From GWE2-40-63 sp050251815 (GTDB taxonomy: Bacteria; Bacteroidota; Bacteroidia; Bacteroidales; SZUA-534), in the NCBI GenBank assembly GCA_050251815.1, contig JBFWMB010000014.1, positions 1-64,000 on the forward strand: a DNA stretch of 64,000 nt. Reading direction: 5' to 3'. Within the stretch, counting starts at the first letter, position 1, and every line of letters begins with the position of its first letter. The notes beneath the pieces are model-generated. The model was not told where the DNA came from, did no database searches, and saw only the letters and a list, made by a program, of their open reading frames with translations. Both the position numbers and the translations under genes were made by a program. Positions 16,124 through 24,963 of this stretch are shown piece after piece.

Positions 16124-17140
16124 TTAGCCCCATTTAATAACATTGGCTCCCCAAGCATAACCAATACCTGCAGCTATCATTGAAATAACAGTGCCATCTT
16201 TAATTTTTCCTTCTTTAAGTCCCAGGTGCAAAGAAAGTATCTGGTCAATTTGTCCTAAATGGCCGTAATTTTCTAAATACACAGTTTGTTCCATGGTTAA
16301 ATCCAGCGAGTTTACCATGTATTCGTACATGGAACGTTTAAAATGCAGGCAAGCCAGGTAACTTAAATTGCTTTTGGCTAATCCGGATTTTTCAATGGCG
16401 CGATCAATGCAATGCATCCAGTTATCCATTGACACCTCGTTTAAGCGATCTTTCATATGTTTTTCGTCGAATACCCGAAGTGATTTATATGCTTGGGATG
16501 CATTCTCGCAGGTAACCGGATTTATGGTTCCTCCAAATTCAACCGCTACATCGCGCGCCAGTGAACCATCAGTCATGATATGTGTGCCCAGCAATAAATT
16601 ACGATCCATTCCTGTCTTCATAATTAGCGCACCTGCACCAGCTGAAAGATTGTACATAAATGAAACCGAAGGATCGGTAAAGTCGATGAAGTCGCCGTTA
16701 CGGTAACCCCCAACTATCATTACCGTGTTGATATCTTCGTCTGCAATCATCATGTCTTTGGCCATTTTCATCCCGGCTACCGTGGTTCCGCAACGCTGCT
16801 GAATGTCAATAGCCCAGGCGTTAGTGGCGCCAATTTGCTCCTGGATGTAAATACCTGAAGTGGTTAATGGATATTCTTTCCATTCTTCGCCAATACACAA
16901 AATCAGGTCAATTTCTTTGGCATCGACACCTGTGTTTTTTAAGCAATCCATGGCAGCTTTTACGCCCATTTCCTGGGTTCCGTCTTCGGGACCGGGAATT
17001 ACAATTTCCTGAATACCTAATTTACTGATTATGGCATCCTCAGTCCATTTGCCCTGGGTTGCTTCCGAAATTTCCCGGGCAGTCATCCGTTGTTGAGGGA
17101 TGTAAATACCCGTTCCTACAATTCCTATATTATGTTTCAT
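16124..17140 (-). CDS. KAS III (FabH)-like thiolase-fold enzyme, variant B
   Basis: 338 residues with the FabH-type thiolase fold. The nucleophile is Cys117 in QQRCGTTVAG. The histidine of the canonical Cys-His-Asn triad is kept (His266 in LACLHFKRS), but the asparagine position in the ENYGHLG segment is His294. Canonical FabH has N in GNTSAAS, so this enzyme probably does not carry out the usual malonyl-ACP condensation. The ending GAGIGYAWGANVIKWG is normal for the fold. It is the last gene of a tightly packed operon after a second FabH-like gene (14-base gap), a CoA-transferase, a symporter, an SDR and a thiolase. A CoA-dependent acyl transfer or C-C cleavage step is inferred. Confidence 0.8.
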   Translation of the reverse strand: MKHNIGIVGTGIYIPQQRMTAREISEATQGKWTEDAIISKLGIQEIVIPGPEDGTQEMGVKAAMDCLKNTGVDAKEIDLILCIGEEWKEYPLTTSGIYIQEQIGATNAWAIDIQQRCGTTVAGMKMAKDMMIADEDINTVMIVGGYRNGDFIDFTDPSVSFMYNLSAGAGALIMKTGMDRNLLLGTHIMTDGSLARDVAVEFGGTINPVTCENASQAYKSLRVFDEKHMKDRLNEVSMDNWMHCIDRAIEKSGLAKSNLSYLACLHFKRSMYEYMVNSLDLTMEQTVYLENYGHLGQIDQILSLHLGLKEGKIKDGTVISMIAAGIGYAWGANVIKWG

Positions 17141-17154
17141 TACAATAAATCAAT

Positions 17155-18162
17155 TTAGTAAATAAACAGGTTGCTTCCCACAGCCAGTCCGGCTCCGGAA
17201 GCCATAAAAACCACTTTGTCGCCCCGCTTTATTTTGCCGTCTTTTATGGCGTGATGAAAGGCCATGGGTACACAACCGGAACCGGTATATCCGTATTTAT
17301 CCATCACAAAAGTGGTTTTCGAAAGCGGTTGGTTCAGCTCTTCCATTACTTTAACAATCACCGATTTGTTGATTTGGGTGAAGATGAAATGATCTACTTC
17401 ATTCACGTCAATCTGGTGATTGTTAAGTAATTGCTTTACAACCATTGGCCAAAGACGCACATTGCGATCGCCCGGCAAAGGTTTTAAACTTAACAGGCCC
17501 TGTTGGTTTGCGTCCAAAACGTTTTTGGTTACCGGTTGGTGTGCACCACCGGCATAGATTCCGATAAAGTCCCATTGGGTGCCATCAGCTAATTGCTGAC
17601 CGCCAATGTATGCCGATTGATTGGTTTCGTCGCGTTCAATCACCACAGCTCCGGCACCATCGGCAAAAATGGGGTAAGAGAAATTGTCGTCTTTACGGAT
17701 GAAAGCCGGCATGTTGTAAACGCCAATCACTACCGCATATTTAATGGCAGGATTTGAAGCCAGGATGCGAACTGCATTATCGTAAGCAATGGCAAAACTG
17801 GCACATGAGGCATTGACATCAAAAGCGGCACACCATTTTTCAGTACCTTGTAAACGGCCCTGAACTACAATGGCTGTGGCCGGGGAAATGAATTCCGGTG
17901 TATCGGTTCCCACCATAACCAAACCCAACTCATCTGCAGAAATGCCAGCATCCTCCATGGCAGCCTGGGCCGCTTTGGTGGCAAAATCGGCGGTGCTTTC
18001 TTTTATGTTTTGCAAATGCGCTATATGACGATGGGTAATACCAATCTTATTTTTAAATTTTTCGTCGTCGAAGGTGATGCCGGTTAGCTGCATTAGTTCC
18101 TGGTTGCTAATGGGTGATCCAGGGGCGTATAATCCGGTTCCTTTAATTTTTACAGGTAACAT
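17155..18162 (-). CDS. KAS III (FabH)-like thiolase-fold enzyme, variant A
   Basis: 335 residues, same fold as its downstream neighbour but only distantly similar to it. Cys120 (VNASCASFAIAY) is the nucleophile. The canonical His position in the FIFTQINKS segment is Thr262, and the canonical Asn position in DKYGYTGSGCVPM is Tyr292, so two of the three FabH catalytic residues are missing. KAS III-like proteins with altered triads are known as acyltransferases and in other CoA chemistry. It could work as a pair with the downstream enzyme. It begins 10 bases after the CoA-transferase stop. Gene products of this kind are usually auto-annotated ketoacyl-ACP synthase III, which these residues argue against. 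Confidence 0.8.
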   Translation of the reverse strand: MLPVKIKGTGLYAPGSPISNQELMQLTGITFDDEKFKNKIGITHRHIAHLQNIKESTADFATKAAQAAMEDAGISADELGLVMVGTDTPEFISPATAIVVQGRLQGTEKWCAAFDVNASCASFAIAYDNAVRILASNPAIKYAVVIGVYNMPAFIRKDDNFSYPIFADGAGAVVIERDETNQSAYIGGQQLADGTQWDFIGIYAGGAHQPVTKNVLDANQQGLLSLKPLPGDRNVRLWPMVVKQLLNNHQIDVNEVDHFIFTQINKSVIVKVMEELNQPLSKTTFVMDKYGYTGSGCVPMAFHHAIKDGKIKRGDKVVFMASGAGLAVGSNLFIY

Positions 18163-18172
18163 AATTCAAATT

Positions 18173-19483
18173 TTACAAGTATCCCATTTTTATTGCCTGC
18201 TCGGTTAACGATTCCCTGAAATCAGGATGCGCAATAGAAATTAACGCACGGGTCCGTTCTTTTACCGTTAACCCGGTTAAGCGAACAGAGCCCCATTCCG
18301 TAACAATATAGTCCGTATGGCTACGATGCAGGGTCACCGCAGTGCCTTCCGGCAAGACGGGTACAATGGTTGATATTTTTCCTTTTTTTGCGGTGGCGCG
18401 ACAGGCAATAATTGATTTCCCCAAACCGTCGAAACCTTCAATAGCTCCAACGGCGGTGTCGGTTTGGCCTCCGGTTCCTGAATATTGATTAATTCCAATG
18501 GATTCGCTGGCTACCTGACCGGTAAAATCGACCATGATGCAGGTGTTGATGGAAACCATTTTTGAGTTTTGCCTGATTAAACAAGGATCGTTGGCAAACT
18601 TGCCCCGAATAAATTCAATAGAAGGATTGTTGTGTAACCATTGGTACATTTTCTCAGAACCCATGGCAAAAGTACACACGAATTTCCCGTTGTAAACGGC
18701 TTTTGCTTTGTTGGTTATCACGCCTTGGTCGTATAATTCCATCATGGAATCGACAAACATTTCGGTGTGTACACCCAAATCCTTTTTGCCTTTTAATGAA
18801 AGGGCAGCTGCATTGGGAATTTCACCAATTCCCAGTTGAATGGTTGAACCATCTTCCACCAGGTTGGCAATATTTTCGCCAATTTTCAATGCTTCTTCAT
18901 CCGGCTGTGGCGATGGAAGCGTAGGCGGCACCTGGTGGTGTTCTACAAAAAAATCCACCTCGCTGATGTGCACATGGGTATCCCCGAACGTACGGGGTAA
19001 TTGATTATTTACTTCCAATACGGAAATTTCTGCATTTTCCAGAATGTCTTTTTCATAAGTGATTCCCAACGACAAGGAAACAAAACCTTTTTCATCGGGT
19101 GGGGTACAGGTTCCCACAAATAGATGGGGTTTGCGCACTTTCATCCGGTCGGTGGCGGCCCGGTGCAACATGTTTGGAACATAGGTTACGGTTCCGGCTC
19201 CTTCGGCAATCGCCTGGCGTGAGCCTGGCGCATGAAACCAGCTACATAATTCAAAATGACCTTTCATTTCAGGTTTCATGTAAAATTCGTAAGGTTTCAG
19301 GGTAAGTACCGAAAATACATTTACATTTTCGACCCGGTCCTTAGCCAGGTGAAATTTGCTCATGCAGCCTTGAGGTTCCGAAGCACACTGGGCCACAATA
19401 ATGTCCGAGTTGCTTTGGATTAAATCAGCTACCTTATCGGTAGTTATTAATTTGCTTTGGTATAATTTATCTAGATCTTTCAT
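18173..19483 (-). CDS. Acetyl-CoA hydrolase/transferase family CoA-transferase
   Basis: 436 residues in the family of 4-hydroxybutyrate, butyryl-CoA:acetate and succinate/acetate CoA-transferases. Conserved parts include FVGTCTPPDEKGFVSLS (about 133-149), IQLGIGEIPNAA (about 226), HTEMFVDSMMEL with the probable catalytic Glu, and the ESIGINQYSGTGGQTD CoA-site motif. The enzyme should move CoA between an acyl-CoA and a carboxylic acid, activating a substrate brought in by the adjacent symporter, which lies 7 bases upstream. The exact acid cannot be read from sequence; 3- or 4-carbon hydroxy or keto acids fit the thiolase and reductase in the same operon. Confidence 0.85.
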   Translation of the reverse strand: MKDLDKLYQSKLITTDKVADLIQSNSDIIVAQCASEPQGCMSKFHLAKDRVENVNVFSVLTLKPYEFYMKPEMKGHFELCSWFHAPGSRQAIAEGAGTVTYVPNMLHRAATDRMKVRKPHLFVGTCTPPDEKGFVSLSLGITYEKDILENAEISVLEVNNQLPRTFGDTHVHISEVDFFVEHHQVPPTLPSPQPDEEALKIGENIANLVEDGSTIQLGIGEIPNAAALSLKGKKDLGVHTEMFVDSMMELYDQGVITNKAKAVYNGKFVCTFAMGSEKMYQWLHNNPSIEFIRGKFANDPCLIRQNSKMVSINTCIMVDFTGQVASESIGINQYSGTGGQTDTAVGAIEGFDGLGKSIIACRATAKKGKISTIVPVLPEGTAVTLHRSHTDYIVTEWGSVRLTGLTVKERTRALISIAHPDFRESLTEQAIKMGYL

Positions 19484-19490
19484 ATAGATT

Positions 19491-21041
19491 TTACGATTGT
19501 TTGCTATGTAATTTTGATGCTCCCAGCAAAATCAAACCGGTTATCAGTGATAAGATGATTGCTGAAGAAGCAGCAATTGCAGGATTTCGTACCGATCCTT
19601 GCAAAAAGACATCAAAGGCGCCAAAATGAATGCCTTTGGCAACCAAAACCGGCAGAAAATAATATACGCCAAAATGGGTTACTGTAGCTACAATAGCAGC
19701 AGTAAAAGGAATCCAGGCTTTTACTTCCTTCATGAAAATACCCATTAAAATAGGAATGAAAATGATGGAAAAATAAGCGTAAACTCCATTTTGCGCCAGT
19801 ATGGCTACGCTAAGTTTTGGATGTAGCAATTGGTCGCGCGACATAAAAAATGCTACGATTGCCATAACTACAATGGTGATTTTATTCAGGCGAATGTATT
19901 TGGCATCGGAAAGGTTCTTTTTGTCACCCCACAGTGGTTTGATTAAATCGTTGGAAATACTGGAGCTTAAACTTTGAATCAGCCCTTCGAGGGTAGATAA
20001 ACCAGCCGAAACCAATCCCATAATTACCAGTAATCCAACCAAAGTTGCCACGGTTCCATTGGAAAATACTTTTACCACATAGTTAGGAATGATGCTGTCA
20101 GTCATCATACGCTCACCATTGAGGCTTAAATCAGGAAATTCAATGCGCGCATACAGGCCGGCAATTACCACGGAAAAGAATAAGAGTTCTACCACAATGG
20201 CAGTTACCAGGAATTTGTTTACATCGCTTTCTTTTTTCAATAACAACGATTTGGTAATGATGTGTGGTTGACAAACCACGGCAATCCCAATAATGATTTG
20301 CGCAAAAGCTATTTCATAAAAGTTTCGGAAAAGGGGACTGTGTGCGTTGGTGTTTTTTGTCAAAGCAGGATCTATGGTTGCCAGTTTTTGGAAAAATCCG
20401 CTAAAACCGTCCTGAAAATGGGAAAAGCCGGAGAAGATGAGAATGACTGCTACCACTATCATAATGCTCGATTGTATCATGTTGGTGTACACCATGGAAT
20501 TGGCACCACCAAACATCATGTATCCAAACACAAAAAGAATAACAGCAGCCAGGGTATATACTTCGTTGACGTTTAAGGCGCTTGAAAATACTTTGGTTAT
20601 GGCAACCAGGATAAGCACAATGAAAGTGATTAACAATACCGATAAAAAAGCAATGAATAAGGCAAAATTATTGCTTTGGAAACGTTTGCCTATCCAGCTC
20701 GCTAAAGAGACAGCACTTACTGATTCGCCATAACGCCGGAAACTTTTGGTTAAAACAGCCAGTGAAACAACGGTAGCCAATGGAAAGAATAATCCAAAAG
20801 ATAACACGCCACTCCAGCCATACGTTGCAATGAGTCCCGGATTAATAACAAAAGTAGCGGCACTGGTCATGGCGGCAGCAAGCGATAGACCAACAAATAC
20901 CGGTGAAAAACTTACATTTCCTACGGCATAGTCTTTCATACTTTTTATTCGGGAGGCTCCTTTAATTACAAAATAGATAATGGCGGAAGCATAAAGGATA
21001 ATTAAAATCCAGGTTCCAATTACTTGTCCTGTTGTTGCCAT
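19491..21041 (-). CDS. Sodium:solute symporter family permease
   Basis: 516 residues with about 13 hydrophobic segments; the N-terminus lies outside. Features of the SSS family include the early YAVGNVSFSPVFVGLSLAAAMTSAATFVINPG stretch, split here as membrane segments 2-3, and GLVSAGLSTLEGLIQSLSSS in the middle. Members take up small acids, sugars or amino acids with Na+. Placement directly before the CoA-transferase gene suggests the cargo is the carboxylic acid that gets activated. About 105 bases separate it from the SDR upstream; a GTCCAAAA/TTTTGGAC pair lies in that gap, possibly partial attenuation. Confidence 0.88.
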   Translation of the reverse strand: MATTGQVIGTWILIILYASAIIYFVIKGASRIKSMKDYAVGNVSFSPVFVGLSLAAAMTSAATFVINPGLIATYGWSGVLSFGLFFPLATVVSLAVLTKSFRRYGESVSAVSLASWIGKRFQSNNFALFIAFLSVLLITFIVLILVAITKVFSSALNVNEVYTLAAVILFVFGYMMFGGANSMVYTNMIQSSIMIVVAVILIFSGFSHFQDGFSGFFQKLATIDPALTKNTNAHSPLFRNFYEIAFAQIIIGIAVVCQPHIITKSLLLKKESDVNKFLVTAIVVELLFFSVVIAGLYARIEFPDLSLNGERMMTDSIIPNYVVKVFSNGTVATLVGLLVIMGLVSAGLSTLEGLIQSLSSSISNDLIKPLWGDKKNLSDAKYIRLNKITIVVMAIVAFFMSRDQLLHPKLSVAILAQNGVYAYFSIIFIPILMGIFMKEVKAWIPFTAAIVATVTHFGVYYFLPVLVAKGIHFGAFDVFLQGSVRNPAIAASSAIILSLITGLILLGASKLHSKQS

Positions 21042-21146
21042 TGAAGGTTTGTTTTAGTTAAAGATAATGAAAAATAATGCGGTCCAAAAGACTCACAAAA
21101 TAAAGAACTTTGGAGAATTTTGGACAGCATTTGTAACAGGGTTTAA

Positions 21147-21890
21147 TTAAATGGTTATTCCACCATCGACGCTCAGTACAGTTCCATTGATATAAGCAGC
21201 TTCGTCGCTGGCAAGGAATAAATATGCTGATGCAATTTCTTCTGGTAATCCCAAACGGCCCACAGGAACTTTGTTTTCCATGGCTTTTAGTACATCTTCG
21301 GGCATCTTTTTAACCATCTCCGTAGCAATGAATCCGGGAGCTACTGCATTTACTGTAATACCTTTGCGTCCGAGTTCTTTTCCCCAGGTTTTGGTCATGC
21401 CAATTAAACCGGCTTTGGTAGCTACATAATTGGTTTGTCCAAAGTTACCATAAAGGGCCACTACGGATGAAGTGTTAATGATACGGCCATAGGTTTTTTC
21501 TACCATGTAGGCACTAACACATTTGGTACAGTTGAAAACACCGGTAAGGTTCACATCGATAACGTCCTGCCATTGCTGGGGAGTCATTTTTTTCAAGGTC
21601 GAGTCGCGGGTAATTCCGGCATTGTTAACCAAAATGTCAATAGTCCCATAGGTTTCAAAAGCTTGTTGAGCTGCTTTTTCTACTTCTTCGAACTGGGCGG
21701 TATTCACTTTAGCAAAAGCTGCCTTTCCACCGCTTTTTAGAATTTCGGATACGGTTTCATCGCCTTTGGCTTCGTTCATATCCCAGATTATTACGGTTGC
21801 ACCTTCGGCTGCGAATTTTTTTGCGGCTGCTTTTCCAATTCCGTCCGCTCCACCGGTAATAATGGCTATTTTATTTTCTATGCGTTTCAT
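21147..21890 (-). CDS. SDR-family 3-oxoacyl/acetoacetyl-CoA reductase
   Basis: The frame extends to 21983 into the thiolase gene, but the ATG at 21890 starts right at the Rossmann fold (MKRIENKIAIITGGADGIGK) and gives 247 residues, the normal FabG/PhaB length. The cofactor motif is GGADGIG, followed by VNNAG, and the catalytic set is Ser142, Tyr155 and Lys159 (YVATK). The C-terminal VDGGITI is typical. It should interconvert a 3-oxoacyl-CoA and the 3-hydroxyacyl-CoA using NAD(P)H; an Asp in IIWDMNE after strand 2 hints at NAD(H). Location directly after a thiolase mirrors phaA-phaB, but no PHB synthase is present. Confidence 0.88.
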   Translation of the reverse strand: MKRIENKIAIITGGADGIGKAAAKKFAAEGATVIIWDMNEAKGDETVSEILKSGGKAAFAKVNTAQFEEVEKAAQQAFETYGTIDILVNNAGITRDSTLKKMTPQQWQDVIDVNLTGVFNCTKCVSAYMVEKTYGRIINTSSVVALYGNFGQTNYVATKAGLIGMTKTWGKELGRKGITVNAVAPGFIATEMVKKMPEDVLKAMENKVPVGRLGLPEEIASAYLFLASDEAAYINGTVLSVDGGITI

Positions 21891-21909
21891 TTGATTTATA
21901 TTTAAAGGT

Positions 21910-23091
21910 TTACATGTTTTCAACAATAATTGCTGTTCCCTGACCGCCACCAATGCAAAGGGTTGCCAAACCGGTGGCCACATTTCTGCGTTTCATTTCG
22001 TAAATTAAAGTTGTCAGGATTCGGGCTCCGGAGGCTCCAATGGGATGACCCAGGGCAATGGCTCCTCCATTTACGTTTACAATTTCGGGATTCATCTTTA
22101 AATCGCGAACCACCGCAATAGATTGAGCTGCAAATGCTTCGTTGGCCTCAATTAAATCAATATCGTCGATGGTCATGTTGGCTCTCAGTAAAGCCTGACG
22201 TGTTGCCGGAACCGGACCATAACCCATAATTTTTGGGTCGAGGGCGGCATTGCCATACGATTTAATTTTAACTAAGGGTTTTAAACCCAGTTCGCGTGCT
22301 TTATTCAGCGACATTACAAGTAACATGGATGCTCCATCGTTAATTCCGGAAGCATTTCCGGCAGTTACCGTTCCGTCTTTTTTGAATGCAGGGCGTAAAT
22401 TGGCCAGTTTTTCAGCAGTCATACCCGTTTTAATGAATTCGTCATTTTTAATAATAAGGGTATCACCTTTGCGTTGTGGAATCTCCACGGGAACAATTTC
22501 ATCGTTGAATTTGCCGGCTTTTTGCGCAGCTTCGGCTTTATTTTGGCTGAATGCAGCAAAATTATCCTGTTCTTCGCGGCTGATGTTCCATTGTTCGGCA
22601 ATGTTTTCAGCAGTAATCCCCATATGGTAGTTGTTGAAAGCATCGGTCAACCCATCCAGAATCATGCTGTCGGTAATCTGACCATGACCCATACGATAAC
22701 CAGTGCGGGCTTTGTCGAGTAGGTAAGGTGCATTGCTCATGCTTTCGGTTCCTCCGGCCAGAATAATGTCAGCATCTCCCAGCATTATAAATTGGGCAGC
22801 CATGGATACAGCCCGAAGTCCGGAACCACATAATTTATTAATAGTCATGGCCGGGCTGGTTTCTGGCAATCCGGCATGAATGGAAATTTGACGACCAATG
22901 TTTTGTCCTAAACCTGCCGAAAGAATATTTCCGACAATGGCTTCGTTTATTTCGTTAGGGTTGATTCCTGCCCGGGTAATAGCTGCTTTAGCAGCAATAG
23001 TTCCAAGCTCAATGGCACTTAAACCTGCTAATCCTCCATTGAAATTTCCAATAGCGGTGCGCGCTGCCGATACAATAACTACTTCTTTCAT
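21910..23091 (-). CDS. Acetyl-CoA C-acetyltransferase (thiolase)
   Basis: 393 residues, full family length. The acyl-accepting cysteine is Cys88 (INKLCGSGLRAV), the activating residues are His349 (ALGHPIGASGARI) and Cys379 (LCIGGGQGTA), all present. The MSNAPYLL stretch near 120 is typical for acetoacetyl-CoA thiolases. It either splits 3-oxoacyl-CoA with CoA or condenses two acetyl-CoA. As first gene of the minus-strand operon it sets the theme of short-chain CoA metabolism. In a catabolic reading, imported acid is activated by the CoA-transferase, oxidised by the SDR and cleaved here to acetyl-CoA. Upstream no clear TAnnTTTG motif was found. Confidence 0.92.
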   Translation of the reverse strand: MKEVVIVSAARTAIGNFNGGLAGLSAIELGTIAAKAAITRAGINPNEINEAIVGNILSAGLGQNIGRQISIHAGLPETSPAMTINKLCGSGLRAVSMAAQFIMLGDADIILAGGTESMSNAPYLLDKARTGYRMGHGQITDSMILDGLTDAFNNYHMGITAENIAEQWNISREEQDNFAAFSQNKAEAAQKAGKFNDEIVPVEIPQRKGDTLIIKNDEFIKTGMTAEKLANLRPAFKKDGTVTAGNASGINDGASMLLVMSLNKARELGLKPLVKIKSYGNAALDPKIMGYGPVPATRQALLRANMTIDDIDLIEANEAFAAQSIAVVRDLKMNPEIVNVNGGAIALGHPIGASGARILTTLIYEMKRRNVATGLATLCIGGGQGTAIIVENM

Positions 23092-23523
23092 TTATCTTGA
23101 ATTTTTTGGTTTCAAATTCTTTCGTACGAAGAAACAGCTTACCAGCTAATCTAGGACAATGGCTTGAAATAATATTGGGGTGGACAAATAATGTCGATTA
23201 TCAATTGAAAGATTTTAAATAGTTGGAAAACAGATTATAGAAAATATTGAAACTGGGGTTGACATGTCTTGTTTTTAAATCGATGTTAATTTGATATATG
23301 CACTTTTCTGTTTCGTAATGCTAAATTTTAACAAAAGTTAAACCTGCTGCCGATGTAAGGGAATTTTTTCGTGCCGACTAATCTTTTATACTAAGCTAGG
23401 AACAAATCTTATTCTGATTAGTTGTTCTATCAACAATTGCCAAAACCTATTCAATTGGCAGTCATGATAAGCATGCGTAACATAATCCTTCCTGCGGGGT
23501 CTTTTCCCAAACTTAACTTAAAA
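23092..23523. other. Intergenic gap between divergent genes
   Basis: About 430 bases between the thiolase operon and the DUF5694 gene, AT-rich. I see no gene, clear promoter consensus or strong hairpin in it. Regulatory sequence for both directions is expected here but cannot be pinpointed. Confidence 0.5.
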
Positions 23524-24366
23524 ATGATGAAAAACTTACTAATCCTGGTTCTCACTTTTTGTCTTATGGAACATGCCATCGGGCAGCAACCCGGGAACCA
23601 AACACAAATTATGACCCTGGGTGTGTTTCACTTTGCCTTTCCTAATCTGGATGCCGTTAAAACCTTAAAGAAAGATCAGATTTCAGTATTCGATGAGCCC
23701 TATCAATCCGAGATTAAAGCCATTGCCGATGCCCTAAGTGCCTACAAACCTACCCACATGGCCATTGAACTTACCCCCGATCAACAAGTCCGCATTGACT
23801 CGCTTTACGCTTTATACCAGGCCGATAAATTCGATTTGCAGCGCAGCGAGGTCTTTCAGCTGGCTTTTAGAATTGGTAAAAAAGCAAAAGTACCTGCTAT
23901 TTATTGTGTGAACGATTGGGGCCGACATTACGATAATGTGCAGGAATTATTTACCGACAGCATTCGCAGTGCCCGCTTGGAAGAATATTACTTGAATTCA
24001 CCCGATTCGGTTTATGGCGCTTCCGGCGAAGCCAAAAAGGTAAGCAATATGGCAGATGAATTGATAAGCTTAAACAATCCGGAAGCAATAAAAGAACGTT
24101 TAGCCATCTATTTACTAAACCCCTTTAAATACGAAGAGCAGGCAGGCGACTTTACCGGGGTGGATTTTGAAACCGGACGATGGTTTAATCGCAACCTGCG
24201 TATTTTCAGAAATATTCAACGGATACCCCATAAACCAGGCGATAGAATTTTATTAATTATTGGTCGCGAACACCTGAATCTTTTAAACCCCTTTTTCGAA
24301 GTATCGAAAGAATTTGAATGGGTTTCACCCTTGCCTTATCTGGAATCCTGCCAGCAGGTTGATTGA
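23524..24366 (+). CDS. Secreted DUF5694-family protein
   Basis: The frame opens at 23422, but the ATG at 23524 (or the next codon) begins a signal peptide, MMKNLLILVLTFCLMEHAIGQ, and gives 280 residues. The start of the mature part, QIMTLGVFHFAFPNLD, and later THMAIELTPDQQVRID, CVNDWG and RILLIIGREHLNLL match the DUF5694 family. The layout of an early G-x-x-H-F, a mid Glu and a late H resembles the TraB/ChaN-type fold, but no activity is established. It stands alone, facing away from the CoA operon, and is followed by about 600 bases of repeat-rich spacer. Confidence 0.72.
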   Translation: MMKNLLILVLTFCLMEHAIGQQPGNQTQIMTLGVFHFAFPNLDAVKTLKKDQISVFDEPYQSEIKAIADALSAYKPTHMAIELTPDQQVRIDSLYALYQADKFDLQRSEVFQLAFRIGKKAKVPAIYCVNDWGRHYDNVQELFTDSIRSARLEEYYLNSPDSVYGASGEAKKVSNMADELISLNNPEAIKERLAIYLLNPFKYEEQAGDFTGVDFETGRWFNRNLRIFRNIQRIPHKPGDRILLIIGREHLNLLNPFFEVSKEFEWVSPLPYLESCQQVD

Positions 24367-24420
24367 TTATAGGCTTTATTCCGCCAAGCCACAAACAGAA
24401 TAGTACACTGATTTATTTAG

Positions 24421-24463
24421 AAAGTACTTAGAGTGACTAAAGTACTTAAAGTGACTAAAGTTG
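24421..24463. repeat. Short tandem AGTACTTA-GTGACTAA units
   Basis: AAAGTACTTAGAGTGACTA is followed at once by AAGTACTTAAAGTGACTA, two copies of an approximately 18-base unit. It opens the repeat-rich spacer that runs from 24367 to 24963. Confidence 0.6.
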
Positions 24464-24663
24464 GCGGAGCTGGATTTGGATTTATCTGTGTTATCCTGAT
24501 AGCGTCTAAAATCCGCATGTCTTGTTTTAGTTTATTGATACTCATGGTGTGAGTATTTTACCAACATCACCAAAACGATCAATCTAAACTATTACTATCC
24601 AACAACTCACACCGTGACTTACGGAATCAAGGAGCGATCAGGAGTGGTGAATTTTCCACCGCC

Positions 24664-24890
24664 GTCTTTAGTCTCAAATCTAATGTCTTGTATCTTTAGT
24701 CTCTTTATCCACTCTTCACTTTTCACTTTTCACTTTTCACGCTTCACTATATACCCTTTTAAACCACTGAGTCTAAAATCTAGTCTCTAATCTCTAAACG
24801 CTAATCTCTCTTTGCCACCTTCTTAAGTCTTAAGTCTTAGGTCTTGTGTCTTTAGTCTATTGTCTATAGTCTTTAGTCTATTCTCTCAAT
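24664..24890. repeat. GTCTTTAGTCTAA-type low-complexity repeat tract
   Basis: The tract is made almost entirely of variants of AGTCTTA/GTCTAA/ATCTCTAA, with an internal TTTTCAC heptamer array (about 24713-24746). It resembles the repeats at 1915-2187 and 10668-10693. The 24367-24963 spacer has no gene; besides these repeats it holds one imperfect inverted repeat (24543-24554 with 24604-24615) and a promoter candidate at its right end. Confidence 0.65.
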
Positions 24891-24897
24891 TAATTAT

Positions 24898-24905
24898 TAC
24901 TTTTG
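24898..24905 (+). promoter_or_regulatory. Candidate -7 element for the cysteine desulfurase
   Basis: TACTTTTG fits TAnnTTTG exactly, 58 bases upstream of the ATG at 24964 and directly after the repeat tract. Confidence 0.5.
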
Positions 24906-24963
24906 AACCCTAAGCATTCAGGGTGTCTTTTAACATTACCCAAAACCTTTAAATGCCTGAATT

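Noticed and set aside
21147..21983. Longer SDR start at 21983 overlapping the thiolase gene
   Set aside because: The extra 31 residues have no family support and would overlap the thiolase stop; the ATG at 21890 starts at the Rossmann fold.
24543..24615. Imperfect inverted repeat CATGGTGTGAGT / ACTCACACCGTG
   Set aside because: One mismatch, 49-base loop and no partner element; noted but too weak to call an IS or terminator.
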